This document shows positions 1 to 7,713 of a stretch of 64,000 nt of DNA, one piece after another. Origin of the DNA: Leifsonia sp. NPDC080035 (GTDB taxonomy: Bacteria; Actinomycetota; Actinomycetes; Actinomycetales; Microbacteriaceae); contig NZ_CP157390.1 in the NCBI RefSeq assembly GCF_040050925.1, positions 496,001-560,000 of the forward strand, written 5' to 3'. The notes beneath the pieces are model-generated. The model was given only the letters and a program-made list of their open reading frames with translations, ran no database searches and was not told where the DNA came from. The translations under genes were made by a program, and so were the position numbers. Positions within the stretch are counted from its first letter, which is position 1; every line of letters begins with the position of its first letter.

Positions 1-460
1 TGAGACCGGCCTTCTTGCGCTCGGTGACGCGGGCGTCACGGGTCAGGAAGCCCGCCTTCTTGAGGGTCGGACGGTTGTTCTCGCGGTCGATCTCGTTCAG
101 CGCGCGGGCGATCGCCAGACGCAGAGCACCGGCCTGGCCCGAGGGGCCGCCACCGGTGATGCGGGCGACGACGTCGTAGGCGCCGATGAGGTCGAGGACC
201 TTGAACGGGTCGGTGATCAGCTGCTGGTGCAGCTTGTTCGGGAAGTAGTCGGCGAACTCACGGCCGTTGACCGTGATGGTGCCGGAACCCGGGACCAGGC
301 GCACGCGCGCGATGGCCTCCTTGCGACGGCCGACGGCCGCGCCGGGGACGGAGAGGACGGCGCGCGGGGCGGCCGGGGCCTCGCTGGCCGGGGTCTCGGT
401 CGAGTAGGACTCGACGTTCTCGACCTGGGCCGAGTCGATGCTGTCTGCGATCTTCGCCAC
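1..460 (-). CDS. rpsI: 30S ribosomal protein S9 (uS9), 3' end cut off
   Basis: This is a small-subunit r-protein whose C-terminal tail reaches the decoding centre. The gene runs leftward off the window, so the usual basic C-terminus (ending SKR) is not visible. The start is a GTG at 458-460, preceded by AAAGGA as ribosome-binding site. The first ~35 residues are an acidic and alanine-rich extension. The conserved core follows, with GRRKEAIARVRL, then GGGPSGQAGALRLAIARAL and the TLKKAGFLTRD segment. It lies 49 bases downstream of rplM in the same direction, the common rplM-rpsI operon. The identity is secure; only the 3' end is missing. Confidence 0.96.
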   Translation of the reverse strand, partial: MAKIADSIDSAQVENVESYSTETPASEAPAAPRAVLSVPGAAVGRRKEAIARVRLVPGSGTITVNGREFADYFPNKLHQQLITDPFKVLDLIGAYDVVARITGGGPSGQAGALRLAIARALNEIDRENNRPTLKKAGFLTRDARVTERKKAGL

Positions 461-509
461 GGTGGTGATAATCCTTTGTCTTAAGTCAGTCGTGAAGGTC
501 GTGGATCGC

Positions 510-956
510 TTACTGAGCGACCTGGCCGAGCGTGTACTGCTTCGGCTGCTGGGCGGCGTGCGGGTGCTCGCTTCCGGTGTAGACCTTCAGCTTGCGGAGC
601 TGGGCGCGGCCGATCGAGTTCTTCGGCAGCATCCCGCGCACGGCCTTCTCGACGGCGCGCACCGGGTTCTTCTCCAGGAGCTCGGAGTACGTGGTGGCCT
701 TCAGGCCACCCGGGTAACCCGAGTGGCGGTAGGCCTTCTTCTGCGCCGCCTTCTGGCCGGTGAGGGCCACCTTGTCGGCGTTGACGATGATGACGAAGTC
801 GCCCATGTCCATGTGGGGGGCGAACGTCGCCTTGTGCTTGCCGCGCAGCAGCGCGGCGGTGTGGCTGGCGAGACGGCCGAGCACGACGTCGGTCGCGTCG
901 ATGATGACCCAGTCGCGCTGGATCTCGTCTGCCTTCGGGGAGTAAGTGCGCGTCAC
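510..956 (-). CDS. rplM: 50S ribosomal protein L13 (uL13)
   Basis: L13 is an early-assembling large-subunit protein. The product is 148 residues, the normal length. Recognisable segments are RDWVIIDATDVVLGRLAS near the N-terminus, KHKATFAPHMDMGDFVIIVN, the Arg/Lys-rich middle and the terminal QPKQYTLGQ. The start is a GTG at 954-956. It is the first gene of a rplM-rpsI operon. A good promoter lies at 1102-1130, giving a leader of roughly 140 bases that contains a hairpin. Such a leader is a plausible site for autoregulation, since L13 is known to regulate its own operon in other bacteria. Whether that happens here is inference. Confidence 0.97.
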   Translation of the reverse strand: MTRTYSPKADEIQRDWVIIDATDVVLGRLASHTAALLRGKHKATFAPHMDMGDFVIIVNADKVALTGQKAAQKKAYRHSGYPGGLKATTYSELLEKNPVRAVEKAVRGMLPKNSIGRAQLRKLKVYTGSEHPHAAQQPKQYTLGQVAQ

Positions 957-1012
957 AGTAGTGGCTGCTTTCTGTATCGAACGGAGGAGTTCGTGAATCC
1001 CACTCCGATGGG

Positions 1013-1039
1013 GGTTCGCGTCTCGACGAGGCGGGAACC
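1013..1039 (-). other. Hairpin in the rplM leader
   Basis: GGTTC at 1013-1017 pairs with GAACC at 1035-1039, and CGTCTCG pairs internally with CGAGGCG apart from one wobble. The structure falls in the transcribed leader between the rplM promoter and its start codon. It could be an r-protein binding site. Only the base pairing is seen. Confidence 0.3.
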
Positions 1040-1087
1040 GAAGCCGGTGGAGGGCTCACGTTCGCGTGTCGCACCGCAGGAGGCGCG

Positions 1088-1130
1088 GACACCAAGGGTC
1101 AATCCTACGCGACACGCCCGGGGCGGTCAA
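1088..1130 (-). promoter_or_regulatory. rplM-rpsI promoter and shared downstream block
   Basis: On the minus strand, TTGACC (1125-1130), a 17-base spacer and TAGGAT (1102-1107) form a good sigma-70-type promoter. The -10 box and the next bases (1088-1107) match the infA promoter at 10264-10283 at 18 of 20 positions, so the two operons may be co-regulated. Confidence 0.6.
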
Positions 1131-1139
1131 ACCGGGGCA

Positions 1140-1171
1140 GCCCTGGGGCGGGATCGGCTCCGCCCTGGGGC
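1140..1171 (+). promoter_or_regulatory. Pair of direct repeats upstream of the kinase gene
   Basis: GCCCTGGGGC occurs at 1140-1149 and again at 1162-1171, 22 bases apart, about two helical turns. They are centred near -82 and -60 relative to the presumed leaderless start of the histidine kinase gene. They also sit just upstream of the divergent rplM promoter. A response-regulator binding site is an inference. Confidence 0.35.
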
Positions 1172-1213
1172 TGAAATCGAGTCCGATCGCGCACTGAGTG
1201 CGGCTCGTCGCTC

Positions 1214-1219
1214 TAGCGT
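1214..1219 (+). promoter_or_regulatory. -10 box of a probable leaderless kinase transcript
   Basis: TAGCGT is followed by seven bases and the ATG at 1227. There is no Shine-Dalgarno sequence and no consensus -35 box. The spacing puts transcription start at or next to the start codon. Confidence 0.45.
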
Positions 1220-1226
1220 GACCACT

Positions 1227-2423
1227 ATGAGTTCGCTCCTCCACCGTAGCCGCTGGCTCTTCGAACCCGCCGTCGCCATCGTCTTCTTCGTCTTCTGGGC
1301 CGTCGCCGAGGTCGGAAGGCACCAGCTCGGTCCGGGCTTGGTTCGCAGCGTCGTACCGTTCTGGGCTGCACTCCTGTTGCTCGCGGTCGCGATCGGATTG
1401 TCGCGCATACAGCCGGTTGTGGCGATGTCGGCCGCCACTGCCGTCCTCATCGGGCAGCTGCTCTTCCCCACGGCGATCTTCGACGAGCCGCTGGTCTATG
1501 TCGGGCTCGGCATCGTCGCGCTCGTTGTCGCCTCCTGCCTTCGCGGGCGAATGCTGGTCGTCTCCTTCGCCTTCGCCGTCGGCGCCGGGGTCTCGACGGC
1601 GGGACTGCTCGCGTGGTGGGTCGGAATCGGCCGTGGAGACATGGGCTCTCGAGCGATGTTCTTCGTCCTCTGCGCGGCCGCGAGCGCCGGGGCCTGGCTG
1701 ATCGGGGCGTTGATCGGCGCGTGGACGCGGAACCGGGATGCGCAGCTCGAACTCGCCCGTACCACCGCCGAACTGCAAGAGGCCACGACCGAAGCGATCG
1801 TCGCCGGGGAACGGGAGCGGATCGCCCAGGACGTGCACGACATCATGGCGCACTCGCTCTCGGTGATCCTCGCGCAGGCCGACGGCGCCCGGGCGCTTGC
1901 GGACGCGCGGCCCCAGCAGATGTCGGCCTCGCTCGTGTCGATCGCGGACGCCGCCCGGTCCTCCCTCACAGAGGTGCGGATGCTGATCGAGGGGCTCGTC
2001 TCGGACCCCGACGGCGCCGAGACGCCCTCGCTGGCGGACGTCGATGCGCTGGTCGAACGCATGCGGGCTGCCGGGCTGGCGGTGACGGTCGAGCGGTTCG
2101 CCGAACCGGCCGGGCTCACGGCGACCCAGGAGCTCGCGGTGTACCGGATCGTGCAGGAGGCGCTGACGAACGCCCTGAAGCACGGGGCTTCTCCCACGGC
2201 GGCCCGCGTCGCGCTCGACGCCCGGGGCGGCGGGCTCACGATCTCCGTCTCGTCCCCCGCGGCATCGTCGCCGACAGCGGAACAGCGGGGCGGTCGTGGG
2301 GTCCACGGGATGCGCGAACGCGCCAGGCTCGCGGGAGGCTGGCTCGACGCGGGTCCGGACGAGGCGGAGGGCGGGTACCTGGTCACGGCGTACATCCCCG
2401 CCGCAGAAGCGGTCGTCGCGTGA
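1227..2423 (+). CDS. Two-component sensor histidine kinase, HisKA_3 (NarL/LiaS-type) family
   Basis: This is a membrane sensor kinase of 398 residues. The N-terminal ~165 residues hold about five or six hydrophobic segments, with no obvious extracellular sensor domain. A short coiled linker follows. The dimerisation and phosphoacceptor motif ERERIAQDVHDIMAHSL has its histidine at residue 204. The HATPase domain follows, with the N-box EALTNALKHG and the GRGVHGMRERA G-box. The open frame extends upstream across rplM, but the ATG at 1227 fits best because a TAGCGT -10 box lies seven bases before it. The stop overlaps the GTG of the response regulator gene (GTGA), so the two are translationally coupled. 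The signal sensed is unknown. Confidence 0.9.
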   Translation: MSSLLHRSRWLFEPAVAIVFFVFWAVAEVGRHQLGPGLVRSVVPFWAALLLLAVAIGLSRIQPVVAMSAATAVLIGQLLFPTAIFDEPLVYVGLGIVALVVASCLRGRMLVVSFAFAVGAGVSTAGLLAWWVGIGRGDMGSRAMFFVLCAAASAGAWLIGALIGAWTRNRDAQLELARTTAELQEATTEAIVAGERERIAQDVHDIMAHSLSVILAQADGARALADARPQQMSASLVSIADAARSSLTEVRMLIEGLVSDPDGAETPSLADVDALVERMRAAGLAVTVERFAEPAGLTATQELAVYRIVQEALTNALKHGASPTAARVALDARGGGLTISVSSPAASSPTAEQRGGRGVHGMRERARLAGGWLDAGPDEAEGGYLVTAYIPAAEAVVA

Positions 2424-3067
2424 GCATCCGCGTCGTCGTGGTCGACGACCAGCCACTGTTCAGCTCCGGCATCGCGATGCTCCTGGAGGCACAGCCCGAC
2501 CTGGAGTTCGCCGGGGCCGCCCACGACGGCGAGTCCGGCGTCGAGCTCGTCGTGCGGGAGCGCCCGGACGTGGTGCTCATGGACCTGCGGATGCCCGTGC
2601 TCGACGGGATCGCGGCGACCGAGCGCATCCGTGCGGCGGTCACGGGCGAGGACGCTCCGAGGATCGTCGTGCTCACGACGTTCGAGCGGGACGAGGCGGT
2701 CGCCAGGGCGCTCAGCGCCGGTGCCGACGGATTCGTGCTGAAGGACACCACCTCCGAGTTCCTGATCGCCGCCGTCCGCACGGTCCACGCCGGTCATGCC
2801 GTGATCGCGCCGAAAGAGACGGCCGCCCTGTTCCGCGCGGCGGGCGCACGACGCGCGCGCACCGAGGCGATCGCCGCACTCTCCGCGCGCGAGAAGGAGG
2901 TGTTCGTGCTGGCGGCGAGGGGGCTCAGCAACGCCGAGGCAGGCCAGGCCGCGTTCATAACGGAGGCGACGGTGAAGAGCCACATGCGCAGCATCCTGCA
3001 GAAGCTGGGGCTCACCTCGCGCGTGCAGTTGGTCGCGTTCGCGCACGAGAACGGCCTGGTGCACTGA
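2420..3067 (+). CDS. Response regulator, NarL/LuxR family
   Basis: This DNA-binding response regulator of 215 residues is the partner of the kinase just upstream. The receiver domain occupies residues 1-120, with the acidic pair in VVVVDDQPLF, the phosphoacceptor Asp55 in VVLMDLRMP and the conserved LK before DT. The C-terminal LuxR-type helix-turn-helix (about residues 148-210) starts LSAREKEVFVLAARGLSNAE and includes TVKSHMRSILQKLGL. The GTG start overlaps the kinase stop by four bases. Its targets are not known. The direct repeats at 1140-1171 upstream of its own operon are candidates. It ends 12 bases from the convergent truA, with no terminator visible between them. Confidence 0.92.
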   Translation: MSIRVVVVDDQPLFSSGIAMLLEAQPDLEFAGAAHDGESGVELVVRERPDVVLMDLRMPVLDGIAATERIRAAVTGEDAPRIVVLTTFERDEAVARALSAGADGFVLKDTTSEFLIAAVRTVHAGHAVIAPKETAALFRAAGARRARTEAIAALSAREKEVFVLAARGLSNAEAGQAAFITEATVKSHMRSILQKLGLTSRVQLVAFAHENGLVH

Positions 3068-3079
3068 GGACCGCGACCG

Positions 3080-3946
3080 TCAGAGCGTGCGCATCCCCCG
3101 CGTCTGCTCCGCACGTGTTGCGAGCTCCGCGTCCGGCGGGTAGCCCACCTCCAGCAGGGTCAGCCCCCGCGCCGGCATCACCTTGAACGCGCTCGTGCGG
3201 CGCTGCTCGTCACGCAGTCGCACCAGGTCGCCCGGCGTGAGCTTGCCCTCGCCGACCTCGACGCAGGCGCCGACGAGGGCCCGCACCATGCTGTGGCAGA
3301 AGGCGTCGGCGCCGACCTCGCCGACAAGCACGCCGTCGTCGTCGCGGCGCCACGAGAACGCCTGGAGGGTGCGGATGGTCGTCGCGCCCTCCCGTGCCTT
3401 GCAGTAGCTGGCGAAGTCGTGCAAGCCGAGAAGACCGTGGGCGGCCAGGTCCATCCCGTCGACGTCCAGAGTGGAGGCGACCCACGCCGTGCGGTGCCGC
3501 TGCAGCGGGTCACGCAGCGCCGCCCGGTCGGCGACGCGGTACTCGTAGCGCCTCCACAGCGCCGAGAAGCGCGCGTCGAACCCGGCGGGGGCCTCGCTCG
3601 CGCGCAGCACCACCACGTCCGGCACGGGGCCGAGGACGCCGTTCACGCGCCGGGCCAGCGCATCGGCCGGTTCCAGAGGTGGACGCTTCCCGTGCGGCTT
3701 CCGCAGCAGCGCCACCTGGCCGGGGTCGAGGTCGACGTGCGCCACCTGACCGGTCGCGTGAACGCCCGCGTCCGTCCGTCCCGCGACCGTGAGCGTCGGC
3801 GGCTCCCCCGCCCGGCGGAAGATCGTCGCGAGGGCGGCCTCCAGCGTCCCCTGCACCGTCCGCTGGTCCGGCTGGCGCCCCCAGCCGTTGAAATCGGTGC
3901 CCTGGTAGGCGATGTCGAGACGGAATCGCGTCGCCTGCTCGGTCAT
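3080..3946 (-). CDS. truA: tRNA pseudouridine(38-40) synthase TruA
   Basis: TruA converts uridines 38-40 in the tRNA anticodon arm to pseudouridine. The protein has 288 residues. The catalytic aspartate is Asp59 in AGRTDAGVHATGQ. Other family signatures are RLDIAYQGTDFNGWGRQP at the N-terminus and FCHSMVRALVGACVEVG in the second half. In many actinobacteria truA sits between rplQ and rplM. Here it is still in that interval but separated from both by accessory genes. The ATG at 3944-3946 lies six bases after a TAGAAT box, which suggests a leaderless transcript of its own rather than readthrough from rplQ. Confidence 0.96.
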   Translation of the reverse strand: MTEQATRFRLDIAYQGTDFNGWGRQPDQRTVQGTLEAALATIFRRAGEPPTLTVAGRTDAGVHATGQVAHVDLDPGQVALLRKPHGKRPPLEPADALARRVNGVLGPVPDVVVLRASEAPAGFDARFSALWRRYEYRVADRAALRDPLQRHRTAWVASTLDVDGMDLAAHGLLGLHDFASYCKAREGATTIRTLQAFSWRRDDDGVLVGEVGADAFCHSMVRALVGACVEVGEGKLTPGDLVRLRDEQRRTSAFKVMPARGLTLLEVGYPPDAELATRAEQTRGMRTL

Positions 3947-3952
3947 CCCACG

Positions 3953-3958
3953 ATTCTA
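3953..3958 (-). promoter_or_regulatory. -10 box of truA, probably leaderless
   Basis: TAGAAT on the minus strand is followed by six bases and the truA ATG, with no Shine-Dalgarno between. It is back to back with the acyltransferase -10 box at 3983-3988. Confidence 0.5.
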
Positions 3959-3982
3959 GAGAAGGCTGTCAGCGGCCCTTGC

Positions 3983-3988
3983 TACGCT
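3983..3988 (+). promoter_or_regulatory. -10 box of the acyltransferase gene
   Basis: TACGCT lies ten bases before the GTG at 3999, so any leader would be only a few bases long. No -35 consensus is visible. Confidence 0.35.
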
Positions 3989-3998
3989 GGCCGCTTCC

Positions 3999-5969
3999 GT
4001 GCCCGCCGACCCCCTCGCACACCCGATGCCCCACCTCACCGTCCAGCCGACCGTCACCGTCGCACCCGCGGCGCAACCGGCGCCGGCAGCCCCCTCGGCG
4101 ACGCGCCGCTACGCCGGACTCGACGGGCTGCGCGCGATCGCCGTCGTCACCGTGCTCGTGTATCACCTGTTCCCCGGCGTGCTCCCCGGCGGCTTCATCG
4201 GCGTCGACATCTTCTTCGTGATCAGCGGATTCCTGATCACCAGCCTGCTGCTGCGCGAGCGGTCCGAGACGGGGCGCGTCGACCTGCGCGGGTTCTGGAC
4301 GCGGCGGGTCCGCAGGCTGGTGCCCGCGATCGCCGCACTCGTGGTGGTCTGCTCTGCGATCGCACTGGCGATCGGCGGCGACGTCCTCGTCGGTATCCCG
4401 CGGCAGATCCTCGGCGCGTCGACGTTCAGCGCCAACTGGCTCTCGATCGCCGCCGACTCCAGCTACTTCGCACAGGGCGCGCCGGAGCTGTTCCGCAACC
4501 TGTGGTCGCTCGCCGTCGAGGAGCAGTTCTACCTCGTCTGGCCGCTCGCCCTGCTGGCGATCGCCCTCATCCGGCACTGGGGGGCGCGGCTCGCGATCGT
4601 CCTCGCGATCGCGGCGGCGTCGGCCATCGAGATGGCGCTGCTCACCTCCCCCGGCTCCGACCCCACGCGCGTCTACTTCGGCTCGGACACCCACAGCTTC
4701 GGGCTCGCGCTCGGTGCGGCGCTCGCCCTGCTCATCGCCCGGCTCCGTCCTCTGGACCTGGACGCCGGCGAGACCGCGGCCCAGGTCTTCGTGCGACGCT
4801 GGCTGCCGCCGCTCGGGGTCGCGGCCGTCTTCGCGCTCGTCGTCGCGGCGTACGGGATGCACGACGAAGCAGCGTTCACGTTCCGCGGCGGACTCCTGCT
4901 GGTCAGCCTCGCCACCGCCGTCGCCATCGGCGCCGCGGTGCTGCCCGGCTCCGGCCTCGGCCGCCTGCTCGACGCCGCTCCGCTGCGCTGGGTTGGCGCG
5001 CGCTCCTACGGTCTCTACCTCTGGCACTGGCCCGTGTTCGTGCTGGTGTGCGCCGCCATCCCGGACGAGAACGACCCGCAGACCGCCGTGGTGGTCGGTC
5101 TCGGCGCGCTGGCCTGCTCGGTCGCGGCCGCGCTGCTCTCCTACCGCTACCTGGAGCAGCCGATCCGGAGGCACGGGTTCCGGGGAGCGCTCCGGCGGCT
5201 GCGGATGCGGTCGCGGCAGTCGCGCGCGGCCCGCATCTGGACCTGGGCCGGTGCCGCGGTCTCCGCTGGACTGGTCGCCGCGACGGTCGCCGCCATGCTG
5301 GCTGCCCCGGCGGCGACCGGGGCCGAGCGGTTCATCCAGCAGGGCGCCGCTTCGCTGAAGAGCAGCCCCGCTCCCGCGCCGGCACCCAGCAGCTCCTCCA
5401 CGCTGCGGACCCCGCCCGACCCTCACCCGGTGGCACAGGGCCGCGACATCGTCGCGTTCGGCGACTCGGTGATGCTCGCGTCCGCGCCGGCCCTGCAGGA
5501 GGGCTTCCCCGGGATCGGCATCGACGCCGTGGTGTCCCGGCAGATGCACACCGCGCCGGAGCTGGTGGCCGCAGCGGCGCACGCCGACGCCCTCCGCCCG
5601 GTCGTCGTCATCGGGCTCGGGACGAACGGTTCGATCTCCGAGGACTCGCTCGACCGCGTGCTCGAGACCATCGGCCCGCGTCGCGGACTCGTCCTCGTCA
5701 CCGTGCAGGCGCCACGGTCGTGGACACCCGGGGTGAACAGCACGCTCGAGGCGTTCGCCGCGAAGCATCCCGACCGCGTCGTGATCGCCGACTGGCGCGG
5801 AGCGATCGCCGGGCACCTCGACCTGCTCGCGGACGACCAGATCCATCCGGGTGCCCGGGGCGGGAAGATCTACGCCGACGCCCTCCACCGCGCGCTGCTC
5901 CAGCTCGCCGAGCACTCCACGGTCCGCGTCGCGAATCCCTGGGACCAGGCGGCCCCGCGCCCGCAGTAG
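3999..5969 (+). CDS. Membrane acyltransferase 3 with C-terminal SGNH domain (OafA/YrhL type)
   Basis: The protein of 656 residues probably O-acetylates a cell-surface polysaccharide or peptidoglycan. An unstructured N-terminus of ~36 residues precedes the acyltransferase-3 domain (about residues 37-400). That domain opens with RRYAGLDGLRAIAVVTVLVY, has His56 in VYHLF, then GVDIFFVISGFLITSLLL, and contains about ten membrane helices with the conserved SLAVEEQFYLVWP. One more helix near residue 425 and a Pro/Ser linker lead to an extracytoplasmic SGNH domain. Its nucleophile is Ser490 in FGDSVML and the Asp/His pair is in DDQIHPG (His616). The start is GTG 3999; ATG 4026 is an in-frame alternative. 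The acceptor is not known. It is oriented away from truA. Confidence 0.88.
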   Translation: MPADPLAHPMPHLTVQPTVTVAPAAQPAPAAPSATRRYAGLDGLRAIAVVTVLVYHLFPGVLPGGFIGVDIFFVISGFLITSLLLRERSETGRVDLRGFWTRRVRRLVPAIAALVVVCSAIALAIGGDVLVGIPRQILGASTFSANWLSIAADSSYFAQGAPELFRNLWSLAVEEQFYLVWPLALLAIALIRHWGARLAIVLAIAAASAIEMALLTSPGSDPTRVYFGSDTHSFGLALGAALALLIARLRPLDLDAGETAAQVFVRRWLPPLGVAAVFALVVAAYGMHDEAAFTFRGGLLLVSLATAVAIGAAVLPGSGLGRLLDAAPLRWVGARSYGLYLWHWPVFVLVCAAIPDENDPQTAVVVGLGALACSVAAALLSYRYLEQPIRRHGFRGALRRLRMRSRQSRAARIWTWAGAAVSAGLVAATVAAMLAAPAATGAERFIQQGAASLKSSPAPAPAPSSSSTLRTPPDPHPVAQGRDIVAFGDSVMLASAPALQEGFPGIGIDAVVSRQMHTAPELVAAAAHADALRPVVVIGLGTNGSISEDSLDRVLETIGPRRGLVLVTVQAPRSWTPGVNSTLEAFAAKHPDRVVIADWRGAIAGHLDLLADDQIHPGARGGKIYADALHRALLQLAEHSTVRVANPWDQAAPRPQ

Positions 5970-5981
5970 CCGGGCAGTGAC

Positions 5982-7016
5982 TCAGTACGCGATGACGAGC
6001 CCGGTCTCTCTGTTGGTCTCGACGAAGCCCATCCCGGTGTAGAGACCCAGCGCGCCGCTCGGGTTCTCGGCGTCCACGTCGAGGGTCACCCGCTCCCAGC
6101 CGAGCGCCGCGCACGCGGACATGGACGCGGCGAGCAGCGCCGGTGCGATCCGCTTCCCGCGGTGCGCGCGCGTGGTGCCGAGCATGGAGATGTACGCGCC
6201 GGTGAAGCCCTGGCTCACCCAGTCCTCCTCGTTCACTTGGGACAGCAGGAACCCGGCGACCTCGTCGCCGGCGATGGCGACGAAGGAGACGTCCGCGCGG
6301 AACGTGCCGGACAGGAACGACTCCCACTGCTCGTCGCTGAGAGGCTGACTGCCCCAGTGGTCGAGGAAGGCCTCATCCCGGGCGGCGTGCACCGCGGCCG
6401 ACAGCTCGGGCGTATACGGCACGATCCGCACCTCCTCGGTCGGCACGACACCGGGGATCGCCTCGGCGAGCGAACGCTCGAGCGACAGGAAGTATCGCAC
6501 CGGCTCGAGTCCGGCACGACGGAGCAGCCGCTCGCGCTGCGGAGCGCGGGCATCCGCATAGCCGACGATCCAGCCGGGCAACCGCTTCTCCGATGCCGAC
6601 AGCTTCTGCCGCCCGCGAGCGATCTGCCAGGCCAGCAACTCCCTCCCGATGCCGCGCCCCCAGAAGTCGGGATGCACTCCCCCGTTCAGGAACTCGCGCA
6701 CCAGCGTCTCCTGCCGGGGCGGCTCCAGGACGCTGCCGGCCGCGACGGGGCGGCCGTCGGAGGAGAACCCGATCAGGGTGTCGCGCTCCAGGTCCAGGAA
6801 GCTGTAGCCGAGCTCCTCCTCCACCTCCTCGCGCGTCGCGAGGTAGTTGGGGTGCTCGACGGCGTCGATCGCGCGCACGACCTCGTGCACCGCGTCCACG
6901 TCGTCCGGGGTTGCCGGCCTCCACTCGGCGACGAGGGGATGCGCCGGCCGGTGCGTCGGCGGCGCGGTCACCCGCTCGCGCAGCGGGGGCAGGTCATCGC
7001 TCGTCGTCTCGTGCAT
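5982..7016 (-). CDS. Tandem GNAT-family N-acetyltransferase
   Basis: The protein of 344 residues has two GNAT folds, as in mycothiol synthase-like and other duplicated acetyltransferases. The first (about residues 28-180) has the acetyl-CoA loop in HPDFWGRGIGRELLAWQ. The second (about 185-344) has TTRAHRGKRIAPALLAASM followed by DAENPSGALGLYTGMGF, a full motif A and B. The second domain is the likelier active one. The substrate is unknown, and I see no reason to call it MshD. The ATG at 7014-7016 follows a TAGGCT box by six bases. The gene converges on the acyltransferase gene with an 11-base gap and lies downstream of the rplQ terminator. Confidence 0.82.
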   Translation of the reverse strand: MHETTSDDLPPLRERVTAPPTHRPAHPLVAEWRPATPDDVDAVHEVVRAIDAVEHPNYLATREEVEEELGYSFLDLERDTLIGFSSDGRPVAAGSVLEPPRQETLVREFLNGGVHPDFWGRGIGRELLAWQIARGRQKLSASEKRLPGWIVGYADARAPQRERLLRRAGLEPVRYFLSLERSLAEAIPGVVPTEEVRIVPYTPELSAAVHAARDEAFLDHWGSQPLSDEQWESFLSGTFRADVSFVAIAGDEVAGFLLSQVNEEDWVSQGFTGAYISMLGTTRAHRGKRIAPALLAASMSACAALGWERVTLDVDAENPSGALGLYTGMGFVETNRETGLVIAY

Positions 7017-7022
7017 CCCGCC

Positions 7023-7051
7023 AGCCTATTGGGGCGCGGTGCAACGACGAA
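7023..7051 (-). promoter_or_regulatory. Promoter of the GNAT gene, probably leaderless
   Basis: On the minus strand a weak -35 TTCGTC (7046-7051), a 17-base spacer and TAGGCT (7023-7028) are followed by six bases and the ATG. The -35 box abuts the terminator hairpin of rplQ. Confidence 0.45.
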
Positions 7052-7079
7052 GGCCCCGCATCCGTGTGGATGCGGGGCC
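7052..7079 (-). terminator. Terminator hairpin after rplQ
   Basis: A perfect 12-bp stem, GGCCCCGCATCC with GGATGCGGGGCC, has a four-base loop. It lies 18 bases after the rplQ stop, at the end of the alpha-operon genes. There is no run of T after it, which is common in high-GC actinobacteria. Confidence 0.75.
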
Positions 7080-7097
7080 CTCGTGTGCTGACAGGCG

Positions 7098-7658
7098 TCA
7101 GGCCTTCTCGGCCTCGGCCTCCGCGGTGGTCTCCTCCGCGGCGGTCTCGTCGCCGGTGGCCTCCTCGACGACCTCGGCCTCGGTGGCCGTGGTCTCCTCG
7201 GACGCGGTCTCGTCGGCGGCGGTCTCCTCGACCGGAGCCTCCTCGACCGGAGCGGCCTTCGGGGCTGCGGCCTTCTTGGCCGGCTTGGCCTTCGGGGCGA
7301 CGGGCTCGAGAACGAGCTCGATCTGCGCCATCGGCGCGTTGTCACCCTTGCGGTAGCCGAGCTTGGTGATGCGGGTGTAGCCGCCCTCACGCTCGGCGAC
7401 CAGCGGCGCGATCTCGGTGAAGAGCTCGTGGACGACGGCCTTGTCCTGGATCACGGACAGCACGCGACGGCGGGCGTGCAGGTCGCCGCGCTTCGCGAAC
7501 GTGATCAGACGCTCGGCGTAGGGACGCAGGCGCTTGGCCTTGGTCTCCGTCGTCTTGATGCTCTTGTGGGTGAACAGCGCGGCAGCCAGGTTGGCGAGCA
7601 TCAGACGCTCGTGCGCGGGGCCGCCCCCGAGGCGGGGGCCCTTGGTGGGCTTAGGCAT
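7098..7658 (-). CDS. rplQ: 50S ribosomal protein L17 (bL17) with acidic C-terminal tail
   Basis: L17 sits near the peptide exit tunnel. Residues 1-118 are the normal protein, from MPKPTKGPRLGGGPAHERLM through THKSIKTTETKAKRLRPYAE to the final IELVLEP. Residues ~121-186 are an extra tail: a short Lys/Ala/Pro stretch, then ~55 residues almost entirely of Ala, Glu, Thr, Val and Asp. Typical L17 has about 120 residues, so the tail adds half again and is strongly acidic, unlike the basic core. It is the last gene of the infA-rpmJ-rpsM-rpsK-rpoA-rplQ unit and is followed directly by a terminator. Confidence 0.96.
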   Translation of the reverse strand: MPKPTKGPRLGGGPAHERLMLANLAAALFTHKSIKTTETKAKRLRPYAERLITFAKRGDLHARRRVLSVIQDKAVVHELFTEIAPLVAEREGGYTRITKLGYRKGDNAPMAQIELVLEPVAPKAKPAKKAAAPKAAPVEEAPVEETAADETASEETTATEAEVVEEATGDETAAEETTAEAEAEKA

Positions 7659-7713
7659 GATCGGTTATCTCCAGTGTTGAAAAAGGTCTGATGGCGAGGT
7701 CGAGCGACGTGCC

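Noticed and set aside
438..1226. Upstream extension of the histidine kinase frame across rplM
   Set aside because: The extra ~260 codons lie antisense to rplM and carry no domain. The -10 box before ATG 1227 fits a start there.
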